From NCBI GenBank assembly GCA_018399255.1, contig JAGYPA010000004.1, positions 51,456 to 115,455 on the forward strand: a DNA stretch of 64,000 nt. The letters are read 5' to 3'. This DNA comes from Spirochaetales bacterium (GTDB lineage Bacteria > Spirochaetota > Spirochaetia > JABMQR01). The position numbers and the translations under genes were made by a program. Below, in pieces: positions 54,938 through 63,510 of the stretch (position 1 is its first letter; each line of letters starts with the position of its first letter). Under the pieces are notes generated by a model, which was not told the DNA's origin, did no database searches, and worked only from the letters and a program-made list of their open reading frames with translations.

Positions 54938-56206
54938 TCATGCCTTTTTTGAATGCTGTACCGTAATCTCTCCAGCTTTTTCCAGACCGATTTTGGTCAG
55001 TACCGGACCAATGATCTCAAAGAAAATACATGATGCTGTTATGGTTGTGATCACAGTTGCCCCGATATCTGCCCCATGAGCGCTTATTGAAGAAAAATCA
55101 TTCTTAACCACCAAGGATAATCCAATAGCGACACCGGCCTGAGAAAGAATTCCCATTCCAAGATATTTTCGGATTTTTGGTTCCATGTGCCCCGCCATAG
55201 ATCCCAAAGCTGCCCCCGACATCAGGCCAAAGCTTCTTGCTGCTATGTAGACGATACCAAGAAGTCCGAGGGCGGGCAGGGCGGCTGCATGGAGGTTGGC
55301 TCCAGCCAGCGTGAAAAACATAATAAACAGCAGCGGCAAGAATTCTGAAAGTTCATGATGGATTTTCTGAACGAGCGTATGAGACTGTGTATTGACCACT
55401 ACGATCCCGACAACCATATTTGTCAGGATAACTGAAAGATGCAGCATGCTGCAGAGCCCTGCGGAGATCAGCATAGCGGCAAATATGAGAATGAAAACAT
55501 CCCGTGCCTGTTTTGCGCGGCTGGCCAGAAGACTGAAAACAACTGCTAGAACCCCGCCAATAGCAAGGCTCAGCCCGATTTCTTTGAGAGGCTCAAGAAT
55601 CAGCATGTACCATGATTGAGAGGCCATTCCTGCCTCGATACCGAGGAGCGATTTTGCAATAGCTGATGCAAAACCGAAGATTATAATACCCAGACCGTCA
55701 TCAAAACCAACCACGGCATAAAGTGCTTTTGTCAGAGATCCCTTAGCTTTATATTCTTGAATAACCGCTACCGTACCTGCCGGGGCACTGGCTGGAGCAA
55801 TTGCACCAAAAACCAAAGCCAGGGCAATATCTTTTGTAAGCAGAAAAACAGCACCTGCCGTGACGAAAAAGGCTAGAAATGACTCTGCAAGGATGACAAT
55901 AATTATGCCTTTTCCCTGTCTTTTCAAGTCCTTGAAGCTCAATTCAATACCTATGCTTAAAGCAACAAAGCTCAGGGCAATATCTGTAATGAATCCCAGG
56001 TCAGCCTGTATGTTTTCGTGCAGAATATTCAGCAGTGAGGGCCCTGTCAGGACGCCAACTATCATGAAACCGATTATTGAGGGCAGCTTTATCCATTTCA
56101 TGCTTTTCCCGACATAGAATCCGATTCCGGTAGCCGCTCCGACTATAAGCAGCGGTGACAGCTGATGGAGAAGAAAAAATTGCTGTATTGAAGTTATTAT
56201 TTGCAT
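54938..56206 (-). CDS. Cation:proton antiporter (CPA2/Kef type)
   Basis: Membrane transporter of 422 residues with about 12 hydrophobic segments, of the Na+/H+ or K+/H+ exchanger superfamily. The start MQIITSIQQFFLLHQLSPLL leads into the first helix; LPSIIGFMIVGVLTGPSLL is the CPA2 entry motif and VVGFDDGLGIIIFGFASAIA holds the paired Asp residues of the ion site. There is no C-terminal RCK/TrkA-N domain. It is the last gene after two EIIA-type proteins on the same strand (65-base gap), so its activity is probably controlled by them. The ion is not readable. Confidence 0.88.
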   Translation of the reverse strand: MQIITSIQQFFLLHQLSPLLIVGAATGIGFYVGKSMKWIKLPSIIGFMIVGVLTGPSLLNILHENIQADLGFITDIALSFVALSIGIELSFKDLKRQGKGIIIVILAESFLAFFVTAGAVFLLTKDIALALVFGAIAPASAPAGTVAVIQEYKAKGSLTKALYAVVGFDDGLGIIIFGFASAIAKSLLGIEAGMASQSWYMLILEPLKEIGLSLAIGGVLAVVFSLLASRAKQARDVFILIFAAMLISAGLCSMLHLSVILTNMVVGIVVVNTQSHTLVQKIHHELSEFLPLLFIMFFTLAGANLHAAALPALGLLGIVYIAARSFGLMSGAALGSMAGHMEPKIRKYLGMGILSQAGVAIGLSLVVKNDFSSISAHGADIGATVITTITASCIFFEIIGPVLTKIGLEKAGEITVQHSKKA

Positions 56207-56271
56207 ATTTTACATACCTGTATAGTTAGAGAATATTTCAAAATGTAATCAGTGAAATTTCGACGATTTTG

Positions 56272-57072
56272 TTAGAAATCGATTAAGCCGTCACAGTAGA
56301 GAATATCCTGAACCGTTACCATCATGCCGGATTTGCTGTCACCGCTAAGCAGGGAAAGCCTTCGAAGAGTGTTGTTCATGAGTTTTTTATTGATGACAGC
56401 AAAAACGACTCTGCTGAAGTTTGGTTCGGATGTGGTCCAGAAGGTGGAAAACAGCGGAAGCTTATGGAGATAATAGCCGGCAGTATTCGTTTCGAGAACA
56501 GAAATCGCTCCTCCTGATTCAGCACCAAGGATTTCCATGGCATCGGCAAACAAGTCTTCATTCTGTATATGGACGACGAATTGGCAGAATTGATCGGATT
56601 CTGGATTGATCTCACTGACCCGAATATCCTGCTGGAGCAGATTGAATACGGTATCAACAGCATTGCAGTTTATCAATCTGCTTATAAGGGCGCGGTCTTT
56701 AGTCAGCTTTGCAATTGAGGAAATTATCTGAATATGCCGACTGCGCTGGTCGGGTGGGCCAATTATGAAGAAAATCAGAGTAGAAGGTTTTCCATCCAGG
56801 GATTCAAAGGCTGTCCCCCTCGGAACAATCAGCAAGCCAACGGTAAAACCGGACAGTCCGCTGATACTGCAGTGCGGAATGGCAATTCCATTTTCCAGGC
56901 CGGTGGAGGATACTTCTTCCCGTTCAACAAGTTTTTCGAGGATATCCCGAGAGGGAACGGTTTCAAGCAGCTGTGATTTACCTGCAAGTTCGCTTATCTG
57001 CGTGAGGATATCTTTTTTTGTTTTGCAGTCAGTGCCAATGGCAATACAGGGTTTTTGCAGGGCTGGGAGCAT
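56272..57072 (-). CDS. PTS EIIA (fructose/PtsN type) fused to a PII-like domain
   Basis: Protein of 266 residues. Residues 10-150 are an EIIA-2 domain with the phospho-accepting His in GIAIPHCSISG and the partner region FFIIGPPDQRSRHIQIIS. Residues 160-266 (FVVHIQNEDLFADAMEILG, GAISVLETNTAGYYLHKLPL, FSRVVFAVINKKLMNN) have the strand-helix pattern of a PII-like ferredoxin fold. EIIA would report PEP-phosphotransferase state and a PII-like domain could sense a nucleotide. No EIIB/EIIC partner is nearby. It is 3 bases downstream of the HTH-EIIA gene. Confidence 0.75.
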   Translation of the reverse strand: MLPALQKPCIAIGTDCKTKKDILTQISELAGKSQLLETVPSRDILEKLVEREEVSSTGLENGIAIPHCSISGLSGFTVGLLIVPRGTAFESLDGKPSTLIFFIIGPPDQRSRHIQIISSIAKLTKDRALISRLINCNAVDTVFNLLQQDIRVSEINPESDQFCQFVVHIQNEDLFADAMEILGAESGGAISVLETNTAGYYLHKLPLFSTFWTTSEPNFSRVVFAVINKKLMNNTLRRLSLLSGDSKSGMMVTVQDILYCDGLIDF

Positions 57073-57075
57073 TTT

Positions 57076-57786
57076 TTATTCCTCCGTAGTACTGAGCAGG
57101 AGTGAACGTTCATATTCAGCAATGATTCTATACACTTCCTGCGGCGTCTTATTATTCAACAGCGACGCAGCTGTTTTTTTATTACTGAGCATTCGCGTCA
57201 GTTTAGCAATTATGCGAAGATGCACTATTTCGCTGTCAGAAAGAATCAGGAACAGCATCCGAACGTCCAGTCCATCGAGAGAATCATATTCTATGCCTTC
57301 ACTGGCAATTCCTATGATAATTCTGGGCCCCCCGGTTACCAGGGATGAGGGTGTGCGCATGTGGGGAATGGCAAATCCGTTTCCGATTCCGGTGGATATC
57401 ATCTCCTCTCTTTCCATAATCTTGTGGTGTACGGTAAGGCTGTCACTGATTATTGACAGTTCGGAGGCAGTATCGGTCATGCAGAGCAATGCCTGATCCC
57501 TGGTCGCCTGATCAGGAATAGCGATAATACCTGCTGGCGCGATTAGACGGGACAGGGGTACCTGGTCAGCCTGCTGCTCTATAAGACGGGAGAGGTCGTT
57601 CCGGGGAATGACCTCCATCTTTGCAATCAGCCAGTCATCTATAAGAGATCGAAGAAACCGCCACTGGTTGGAAATTTTCGCACAAGGTATTTCCCGGGCT
57701 TTAACCATTTTCAGAATTGTCTTTTCAGATAACTTGAGGTATTCAGCTATTTCCGCCAAAGTTAGTAGTATGTCTTTATTTTCCAT
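57076..57786 (-). CDS. Helix-turn-helix protein with PTS EIIA domain
   Basis: Protein of 236 residues. The N-terminal 55 residues are an excisionase/MerR-like DNA-binding domain (LTLAEIAEYLKLSEKTILKM, then REIPCAKISNQWRFLRSLID). Residues 80-230 are an EIIA-2 domain with the active His in GNGFAIPHMRTPSS and LFLILSDSEIVHLRIIAKL. This looks like a transcription regulator whose activity depends on phosphorylation by HPr. No ribosome site precedes the ATG and the -10 box lies 9 bases before it, so the mRNA is probably leaderless. It may regulate its own divergent promoter region. Confidence 0.8.
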   Translation of the reverse strand: MENKDILLTLAEIAEYLKLSEKTILKMVKAREIPCAKISNQWRFLRSLIDDWLIAKMEVIPRNDLSRLIEQQADQVPLSRLIAPAGIIAIPDQATRDQALLCMTDTASELSIISDSLTVHHKIMEREEMISTGIGNGFAIPHMRTPSSLVTGGPRIIIGIASEGIEYDSLDGLDVRMLFLILSDSEIVHLRIIAKLTRMLSNKKTAASLLNNKTPQEVYRIIAEYERSLLLSTTEE

Positions 57787-57794
57787 TATATTCT

Positions 57795-57823
57795 GTTATA
57801 TTCCTTGATAGGTAAATTGTCAA
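57795..57823 (-). promoter_or_regulatory. Promoter of the EIIA-antiporter operon (leaderless)
   Basis: Minus strand TTGACA (57823-57818), a 17-base spacer and TATAAC (57800-57795). The expected start site falls at about 57786-57789, on the ATG of the HTH-EIIA gene. Confidence 0.7.
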
Positions 57824-57844
57824 TAGACTGTCTAGACTTATAAA
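57817..57844 (+). promoter_or_regulatory. Promoter of the GGDEF gene, overlapping the divergent promoter
   Basis: TTGTCA (57817-57822), a 16-base spacer and TATAAA (57839-57844). Its -35 shares five of six bases with the minus-strand -35, so the two promoters cannot be occupied together. Confidence 0.6.
57824..57837. promoter_or_regulatory. Nested TAGAC palindromes, candidate operator
   Basis: TAGACTGTCTAGAC contains TAGAC-T-GTCTA (57824-57834) and the perfect palindrome GTCTAGAC (57830-57837). It lies inside the plus promoter spacer and next to the minus -35, a natural site for the adjacent HTH-EIIA regulator. Confidence 0.45.
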
Positions 57845-57906
57845 AATAATCAGGTGAGATTGCGAAAGCTGGAAATTGCAGGCTTAATGCGCTAGACTGC
57901 AGGCAA

Positions 57907-59346
57907 ATGAAAAAAATCCTGAACCGTTACAAACCGGTTTTTATCCTGACATGTATACTTATCCCTGCCTTCATCGGGGTAAGCCTGTTCAACTACTTCC
58001 TTCAGCGAGAGTCTGTGAGGCTTGAACTTATCAGTACTTCACTGCCGCTGGTCAGGGAGCTGATCGACTGGGAAATTGAATCCTGCTTTCATGATCCCCT
58101 TCGGGTAGCGTCAGTCATGGCCAATGATACGTTTTTCAAGGAATGGATAGTTGCGGGGGAGCAGAATCCTGATGATATCACTGCTTATCTGACCTCCATA
58201 CAGGAGAAGCAGGACTACAACACCGCTTTTTTTGTCTCTGCAGCATCACGGGTATACTACAGTCACGAAGGGGTACATAAGATAGTTTCAAAAGATGATC
58301 CTCATGATATCTGGTATTACAATTTTCTGGAATCAGGGAAAGAAGTTGAACTGGATGTTGACATCGATGAAGTAACCGGAGCCCTTACCATTTTTATCAA
58401 CCAGCGAGTTTATTATGGAGATGAAGAATTGATCGGGGTAACCGGGGTGGGACTGAAAATGGAGAGCCTTTCAGAACTGCTCCATACCGTGCAGGAAGAA
58501 TATGGGAGAACTATTTACCTGGTGGATGAACAGGGCGTTATTCAAGCACATTCGGATATGGAGAAAATTGAAGCGGTATCTATTCGTGATATGGACGGCA
58601 TATCAGCTATTGCAGACCGGCTTATTTCCGAGAGAGAAGTTCCAGCAGACTTCAGGTACAGCGGATCGGAGGGAAATGTGCTGCTGACCAGTCGTTATGT
58701 AAATGAAATGGAATGGTTTATCATTGTCGAGCAGAATGAGCATGCCTCGATGCTGCTTATCCGCCGGAACTTGTACAACTCGGTTCTGATCGGTCTGACT
58801 TCATCCTTGCTGATAATCCTTCTTAGTGCCTATTTTGTTGGAAAGTCCCAAAAAGAATTGATTTCACTGACGGTGACCGATCATCTTACAGGGACAGCCA
58901 ATCGTATGAGGCTGGAAGCTGTTTTGGAGCAGGAACTGGTTCGGGCTCAGCGCTATGGAACCCTCTTTTCCATTCTCATAATAGATATAGATAATTTTAA
59001 AATGCTGAACGATACCCATGGTCATGCCGAGGGAGATGCAGTCTTGAAACAGTTCAGCGAACTGCTGCAGTCCTCAATTCGCGTGACAGATATTTTTGGC
59101 CGGTGGGGGGGCGATGAGTTTATGCTGATTTTACCTCATACAATTCTGGAAAATGTCCTGGTTTTGGCCGAAAAAATACGTCGGCGCATAGATACGCATG
59201 TATTTGGCAATAAAGCAGAGTTTACCATAAGCATTGGAGCAGCCGTCCTGAATCCCGGGGATACCCTTCAGCAGCTTCTTAAAAGGGCTGACGATGCTCT
59301 CTATCGGGCAAAAGCGACCGGTAAAAATCGTGTAGACAGTATCTGA
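57907..59346 (+). CDS. Cache-domain sensor diguanylate cyclase
   Basis: Protein of 479 residues: N-terminal membrane segment (VFILTCILIPAFIGVSLF), periplasmic Cache-type sensor (about 35-285), second membrane segment (LIGLTSSLLIILLSAYFVG) and a cytoplasmic GGDEF domain (about 320-479). The catalytic motif is exact (RWGGDEFMLILP) and an RxxD inhibitory site (RVTD) lies five residues before it, so product feedback by c-di-GMP is expected. LTVTDHLTGTANRMRLE marks the GGDEF domain start. It is divergent from the EIIA-antiporter operon. Confidence 0.93.
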   Translation: MKKILNRYKPVFILTCILIPAFIGVSLFNYFLQRESVRLELISTSLPLVRELIDWEIESCFHDPLRVASVMANDTFFKEWIVAGEQNPDDITAYLTSIQEKQDYNTAFFVSAASRVYYSHEGVHKIVSKDDPHDIWYYNFLESGKEVELDVDIDEVTGALTIFINQRVYYGDEELIGVTGVGLKMESLSELLHTVQEEYGRTIYLVDEQGVIQAHSDMEKIEAVSIRDMDGISAIADRLISEREVPADFRYSGSEGNVLLTSRYVNEMEWFIIVEQNEHASMLLIRRNLYNSVLIGLTSSLLIILLSAYFVGKSQKELISLTVTDHLTGTANRMRLEAVLEQELVRAQRYGTLFSILIIDIDNFKMLNDTHGHAEGDAVLKQFSELLQSSIRVTDIFGRWGGDEFMLILPHTILENVLVLAEKIRRRIDTHVFGNKAEFTISIGAAVLNPGDTLQQLLKRADDALYRAKATGKNRVDSI

Positions 59347-59475
59347 GGAAACAATTGCATTTTTCCTCAAAAGGGAGCAGGCCTCATACCCTGCCGGAAC
59401 CTCTGTACACTATCGAATATTATCGGTAATTTATCCAAAACAAAAAGTTGCCGGATAGGCAGCAGGATAGGTAAA

Positions 59476-60561
59476 ATGAAAGAACATGTAGTAATAGGCC
59501 TGAGCGGCGGAGTTGACTCATCGGCAGCAGCTGCCATGCTGGTTGACCAGGGGTACCGGGTAACCGGAGTAATGATGAATATATGGGACGGTACTGCAAT
59601 GGCAGATATGGAGGGCCGGCACGCCTGCTTTGGCCCCGATGAGGAAGAAGATGCGGCTAAGGCTGCGGAAGTCTGCGATCGACTGGGCATTCCTTTCTAT
59701 CAGTTTGATTTAAAAAAAGAGTATCGGGATGTGGTCCTGACCGATTTTTCAGAAGAATATAGTCGGGGCCGCACCCCTAACCCCTGCGTCAGATGCAACA
59801 GCCGGATTAAGTTCGGTGCCCTGGTTGATAAAGTGACCGAATCCGGGATCGATTTTGACTATTTTGCAACCGGGCACTATGTCCGGCGTGAATTCAACCC
59901 GGAACTGGGAATGCAAGTCCTCATGAGGGCTTCCAATCTGAAGAAAGATCAGAGCTATTTTCTTTATCGTCTTACCCGGGAGCAGATAAACCGGACCCTT
60001 TTCCCTTTGGGAGGTCTGACAAAGGAGGAGGTGCGGGCTGTTGCTGAATCCAGAAATCTCGGTTTTGAGAAAATCCGGGAGAGTCAGGACTTTATCTGCG
60101 GCGATTATACGGAGCTGCTCGATTTTGATTTTATTCCCGGCGATATAGTGGATGCTGAGGGCAATCTCCTTGGCAGACATACAGGTTTTGCCCGGTATAC
60201 TATCGGTCAGCGTCGGGGGTTGGGTATAGCGGCTCCGAGGCCTTACTATGTCATCGCCATAGACCGGGATAAGAATCAGGTTATTGTAGGGCATAAGGAG
60301 CAGGGGTACGGCCACTCACTGGAAGCAGGTTCCATGAATTGGCTGGTCTCTCCGGATAAGCTCGGTGAGATTCCCTTTGAAGCCCAGGCTAAAATTCGAT
60401 CTCAGCAGAAGCCTTTTTCTGTGAAGGTTGTGCCAATCGGGGAGACCGGATGCCGGATAGATTTTATAGAGGCGCAATGGGCCGTAACACCCGGGCAGTC
60501 GGTAGTGCTCTATGACGGCGATGTGGTGATCGGCGGCGGAATAATCGAAAAGCAGCTCTGA
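59476..60561 (+). CDS. mnmA: tRNA-specific 2-thiouridylase MnmA
   Basis: Thiolates U34 of Lys, Glu and Gln tRNAs; 361 residues. PP-loop VIGLSGGVDSSAAAAMLVDQ, catalytic Cys in RTPNPCVRCNSRIKFG, ATGHYVRRE, SYFLYRLTREQI and the second Cys in ESQDFICGDY; the C-terminal barrel follows (TIGQRRGLGIAAPRPYYV). ATG 59476 has only a weak AGGATAGG site upstream. Sulfur would come from the cysteine desulfurase at 15987. Confidence 0.95.
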   Translation: MKEHVVIGLSGGVDSSAAAAMLVDQGYRVTGVMMNIWDGTAMADMEGRHACFGPDEEEDAAKAAEVCDRLGIPFYQFDLKKEYRDVVLTDFSEEYSRGRTPNPCVRCNSRIKFGALVDKVTESGIDFDYFATGHYVRREFNPELGMQVLMRASNLKKDQSYFLYRLTREQINRTLFPLGGLTKEEVRAVAESRNLGFEKIRESQDFICGDYTELLDFDFIPGDIVDAEGNLLGRHTGFARYTIGQRRGLGIAAPRPYYVIAIDRDKNQVIVGHKEQGYGHSLEAGSMNWLVSPDKLGEIPFEAQAKIRSQQKPFSVKVVPIGETGCRIDFIEAQWAVTPGQSVVLYDGDVVIGGGIIEKQL

Positions 60562-60596
60562 ATCATTCATAGAAAGAGAGGGAAATAGGAATCAGC

Positions 60597-62120
60597 ATGA
60601 ACAAAAAAAACGCTTTCAATGTGGATAAATACCTGGAAGAACAGACGGTAGAAATTCTTAAGCGGGTGGAGCAGTTCAACAATAAACTTTATCTGGAGTT
60701 TGGCGGGAAGCTGGTATATGATCACCACGCCGCTCGTGTACTTCCCGGATACGATCCCAACGTGAAAATGCAGCTCCTCAAGAATTTGAAGGATAAGGCT
60801 GAAATAATTCTCTGTATCTATGCCGGTCATATTGAGCAGAGGAAAACCCGGGCCGATTTCGGCATAACCTATGATGCCGACGCTATGAAGCTGATTGACG
60901 ATCTGCGCAGTGACTGGGGGTTGGAAATAACGGCTGCAGTGGTAACCAGATATGAGGACCAGCCCTCAGCCAATCAGTTTATCAATACGCTGGAGCGGCG
61001 AAATATCAAGGTTTATGTGCATAGAGCGACAAAAGGGTATCCAACGGATGTTGACCTGATTGTCAGTGACAAGGGGTATGGAAGCAATCCCTACATTGAG
61101 ACAGAAAAACCTCTGGTGGTAGTCACAGGTCCCGGGCCGAACAGCGGGAAGCTGGGAACCTGCCTGTCACAGCTGTATCATGAGTATAAACGGGGGACAG
61201 CAGCAGGTTATGCGAAGTTTGAAAGCTTTCCTATCTGGAATCTGCCGCTTAAGCATCCGGTAAATATTGCCTACGAAGCAGCAACTGCAGATCTTAAGGA
61301 TGTTAACTTGATTGATCCGTTTCACCTTGAAGCCTACGGGGAACGGGCGATTAATTATAATCGTGACGTCGAGGCCTTTCCTCTCCTGCGTCGTATTCTG
61401 GAAAAAATATCCGGCAGCAGTTCTCCCTACCTCTCGCCTACCGATATGGGGGTGAACAGACTGGGATTTGCCATTGTCGATGATGAGGCAGCTCGTGAAG
61501 CCGCCAAGCAGGAGATTATACGGCGTTCGTTCCGCTATTCCTGCGAATACATGATGGGTCTGGGTACCAAGGGAACGGTAGAGCGTTCACGTTTGATCAT
61601 GCAGGATCTGGGAGCATCGGAGATTGATCGGCCGGTGGTAGGAGCAGCCAGACAGGCCGCTGTATACGCTCATGAAGATCCTGCTAAGGGCAACAGCGGA
61701 ATCTATTGCGGGGCTGCGATTGAACTGTCTGACGGCACCATTATAACGGGGAAAAACTCCTCTGTAATGCATGCTGCCGCTGCTGTGGTGCTCAATTCCA
61801 TTAAGCATCTGGCTGGTCTTCCCGATAAAATACATCTTATATCCCCTTCCATTATCGACTCAATAGCTGCAATGAAGCGTGCAATCAAGGATTCTGCGTC
61901 GGTGACGATGGATCTGGAGGAAACTCTGATTGCATTGGGCACCTCGACCGCATCGAGCAGCGGTGCCTACCTGGCCGTCAAGCAGCTGAAAAAACTCAGG
62001 GATTGTGAAATGCATCTGACCCATATGCCGCCTCCCGGTGATGAGGCCGGATTGCGGGATCTGGGAATTCTGCTGACTAGTGATCCCCATTTTTCTTCTA
62101 ATCGACTGCTGGCAAACTAG
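60597..62120 (+). CDS. DUF1846 (UPF0371) family protein
   Basis: Conserved protein of 507 residues, the full family length. Recognised by [20 protein letters not shown] at the start, [59 protein letters not shown] and [20 protein letters not shown]. The [11 protein letters not shown] segment is P-loop-like. The biochemical role is unsettled; no function is assigned here. It lies 35 bases after mnmA and upstream of ackA. Confidence 0.9.
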   Translation: MNKKNAFNVDKYLEEQTVEILKRVEQFNNKLYLEFGGKLVYDHHAARVLPGYDPNVKMQLLKNLKDKAEIILCIYAGHIEQRKTRADFGITYDADAMKLIDDLRSDWGLEITAAVVTRYEDQPSANQFINTLERRNIKVYVHRATKGYPTDVDLIVSDKGYGSNPYIETEKPLVVVTGPGPNSGKLGTCLSQLYHEYKRGTAAGYAKFESFPIWNLPLKHPVNIAYEAATADLKDVNLIDPFHLEAYGERAINYNRDVEAFPLLRRILEKISGSSSPYLSPTDMGVNRLGFAIVDDEAAREAAKQEIIRRSFRYSCEYMMGLGTKGTVERSRLIMQDLGASEIDRPVVGAARQAAVYAHEDPAKGNSGIYCGAAIELSDGTIITGKNSSVMHAAAAVVLNSIKHLAGLPDKIHLISPSIIDSIAAMKRAIKDSASVTMDLEETLIALGTSTASSSGAYLAVKQLKKLRDCEMHLTHMPPPGDEAGLRDLGILLTSDPHFSSNRLLAN

Positions 62121-62238
62121 TCAGGGCCTCGGGGCAGGATGGTTATCGAGAGGTTAGGCAGGTTGGTGAATTTTTCTCTTTCGTAACTTCCCGGGATAGT
62201 GTATGGTAGTAAAAAGCATGTGCAAGGAGTAAGGAATA

Positions 62239-63468
62239 ATGGCTGATACAAGTAAAACTCACTATGTTGTTTGTCTGAACGGGGGAAGTTCCTCCATCAA
62301 GGTTTCGGTAAAAAGCATCACTAGCGGAGAGGTCGGTTCGGTTGCAGATTTCAACTGTCAGGGGCTGGGAACCAGCCATGGGTATATAGATGCTAAATAT
62401 GATGGTGAAAAAGAGCGTTATGATACGCCCATGGAGAACCATAAATTAGCGCTTCATGCCATAACAGAGCTTATTGGTGAGCGTTTTCCCGGATTGGAAG
62501 TATCGGCGGTCGGGCATCGGGTCGTACATGGCGGAACGGAGTTCACGAGTACATCGCTCATTGATGGTCCTGATGGGAAAGTACAGGCCTCAATTAAAAA
62601 GTTTTCATCACTTGCCCCGCTGCACAATCCTGCGAATCTGCAGATAATTGAGGCGGCCCTGGCAGACCCGGTTTTCGGATCCATCCCCAATGCAGCAATA
62701 TTTGATACCCAGTTTCATGCCGGAATGCCCGAATATGCGCGGCTCTATGCTGTTCCAAAAGAGTGGATTGATACCTACGGCATTCAGCGCTACGGGTTTC
62801 ACGGGGCTTCCTACACGTACATAAGTCGTCGCTTTGCCGAACTTAACAAGCTGAGCGAAGAGGATACTAATATAGTCATAGCTCATCTCGGCAACGGCTG
62901 TTCCATGGCTAAGGTGGTCGGCGGAAGGGGTGCCGATACCACGATGGGAACTACTCCACTTGAGGGGCTGGTCATGGGGACTCGCAGCGGCGATATAGAT
63001 CCCGGAGCCCTGGAGTTGATGGCGCACAATCTCGATACCGACATTGAGGGCATAGTAAAAATCCTCAACAAGGAATCCGGTCTGTTCGGTCTCTACGGGA
63101 AGGATATTAAAGAGATGCATATCATCCGTATGGCTGCGATGGATGGTGATAAAGAGGCGGAATTGGTGATAGAAGTGGCGGCATATCGGGCGGCCAAATA
63201 TTTTTCGGGGTATCTCGGTACCATGGAAAACCCAAGGGGCATTGTATTCACTGGTGGAATCGGAGAAAATGAGGGATACTTCCGGCGAAAGGTGCTGGCC
63301 CATATGAAACTCTACAGCTGGGATATTAATGAACAGAGCATCGATGTCAGAAATGAAGAGGCAATTGTGGCGGAAAGCCGGACTATACCCGGTCTTCAGG
63401 CATGGGTAATTCCGACCGATGAAGAGAAGGTTTTCGCACTTGAAGCCTTTCAGTTTGTTCAGGAGTAG
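62239..63468 (+). CDS. ackA: Acetate kinase
   Basis: Makes acetate and ATP from acetyl-phosphate; 409 residues. N-terminal LNGGSSSIKVSV, signature VGHRVVHGGTEFTS, AIFDTQFHAGMP, RYGFHGASYTYISRR, HLGNGCSMAKV, MGTTPLEGLVMGTRSGDIDP and FTGGIGENEGYFRRKV cover the whole ASKHA fold. AAGGAG lies upstream of the ATG. No phosphotransacetylase is adjacent. Together with buk it gives two acyl-phosphate kinases in the window. Confidence 0.95.
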   Translation: MADTSKTHYVVCLNGGSSSIKVSVKSITSGEVGSVADFNCQGLGTSHGYIDAKYDGEKERYDTPMENHKLALHAITELIGERFPGLEVSAVGHRVVHGGTEFTSTSLIDGPDGKVQASIKKFSSLAPLHNPANLQIIEAALADPVFGSIPNAAIFDTQFHAGMPEYARLYAVPKEWIDTYGIQRYGFHGASYTYISRRFAELNKLSEEDTNIVIAHLGNGCSMAKVVGGRGADTTMGTTPLEGLVMGTRSGDIDPGALELMAHNLDTDIEGIVKILNKESGLFGLYGKDIKEMHIIRMAAMDGDKEAELVIEVAAYRAAKYFSGYLGTMENPRGIVFTGGIGENEGYFRRKVLAHMKLYSWDINEQSIDVRNEEAIVAESRTIPGLQAWVIPTDEEKVFALEAFQFVQE

Positions 63469-63510
63469 CTTCTGTATTTCACGGTATTTTTCCTTTTCAG
63501 GGGGAGATGA

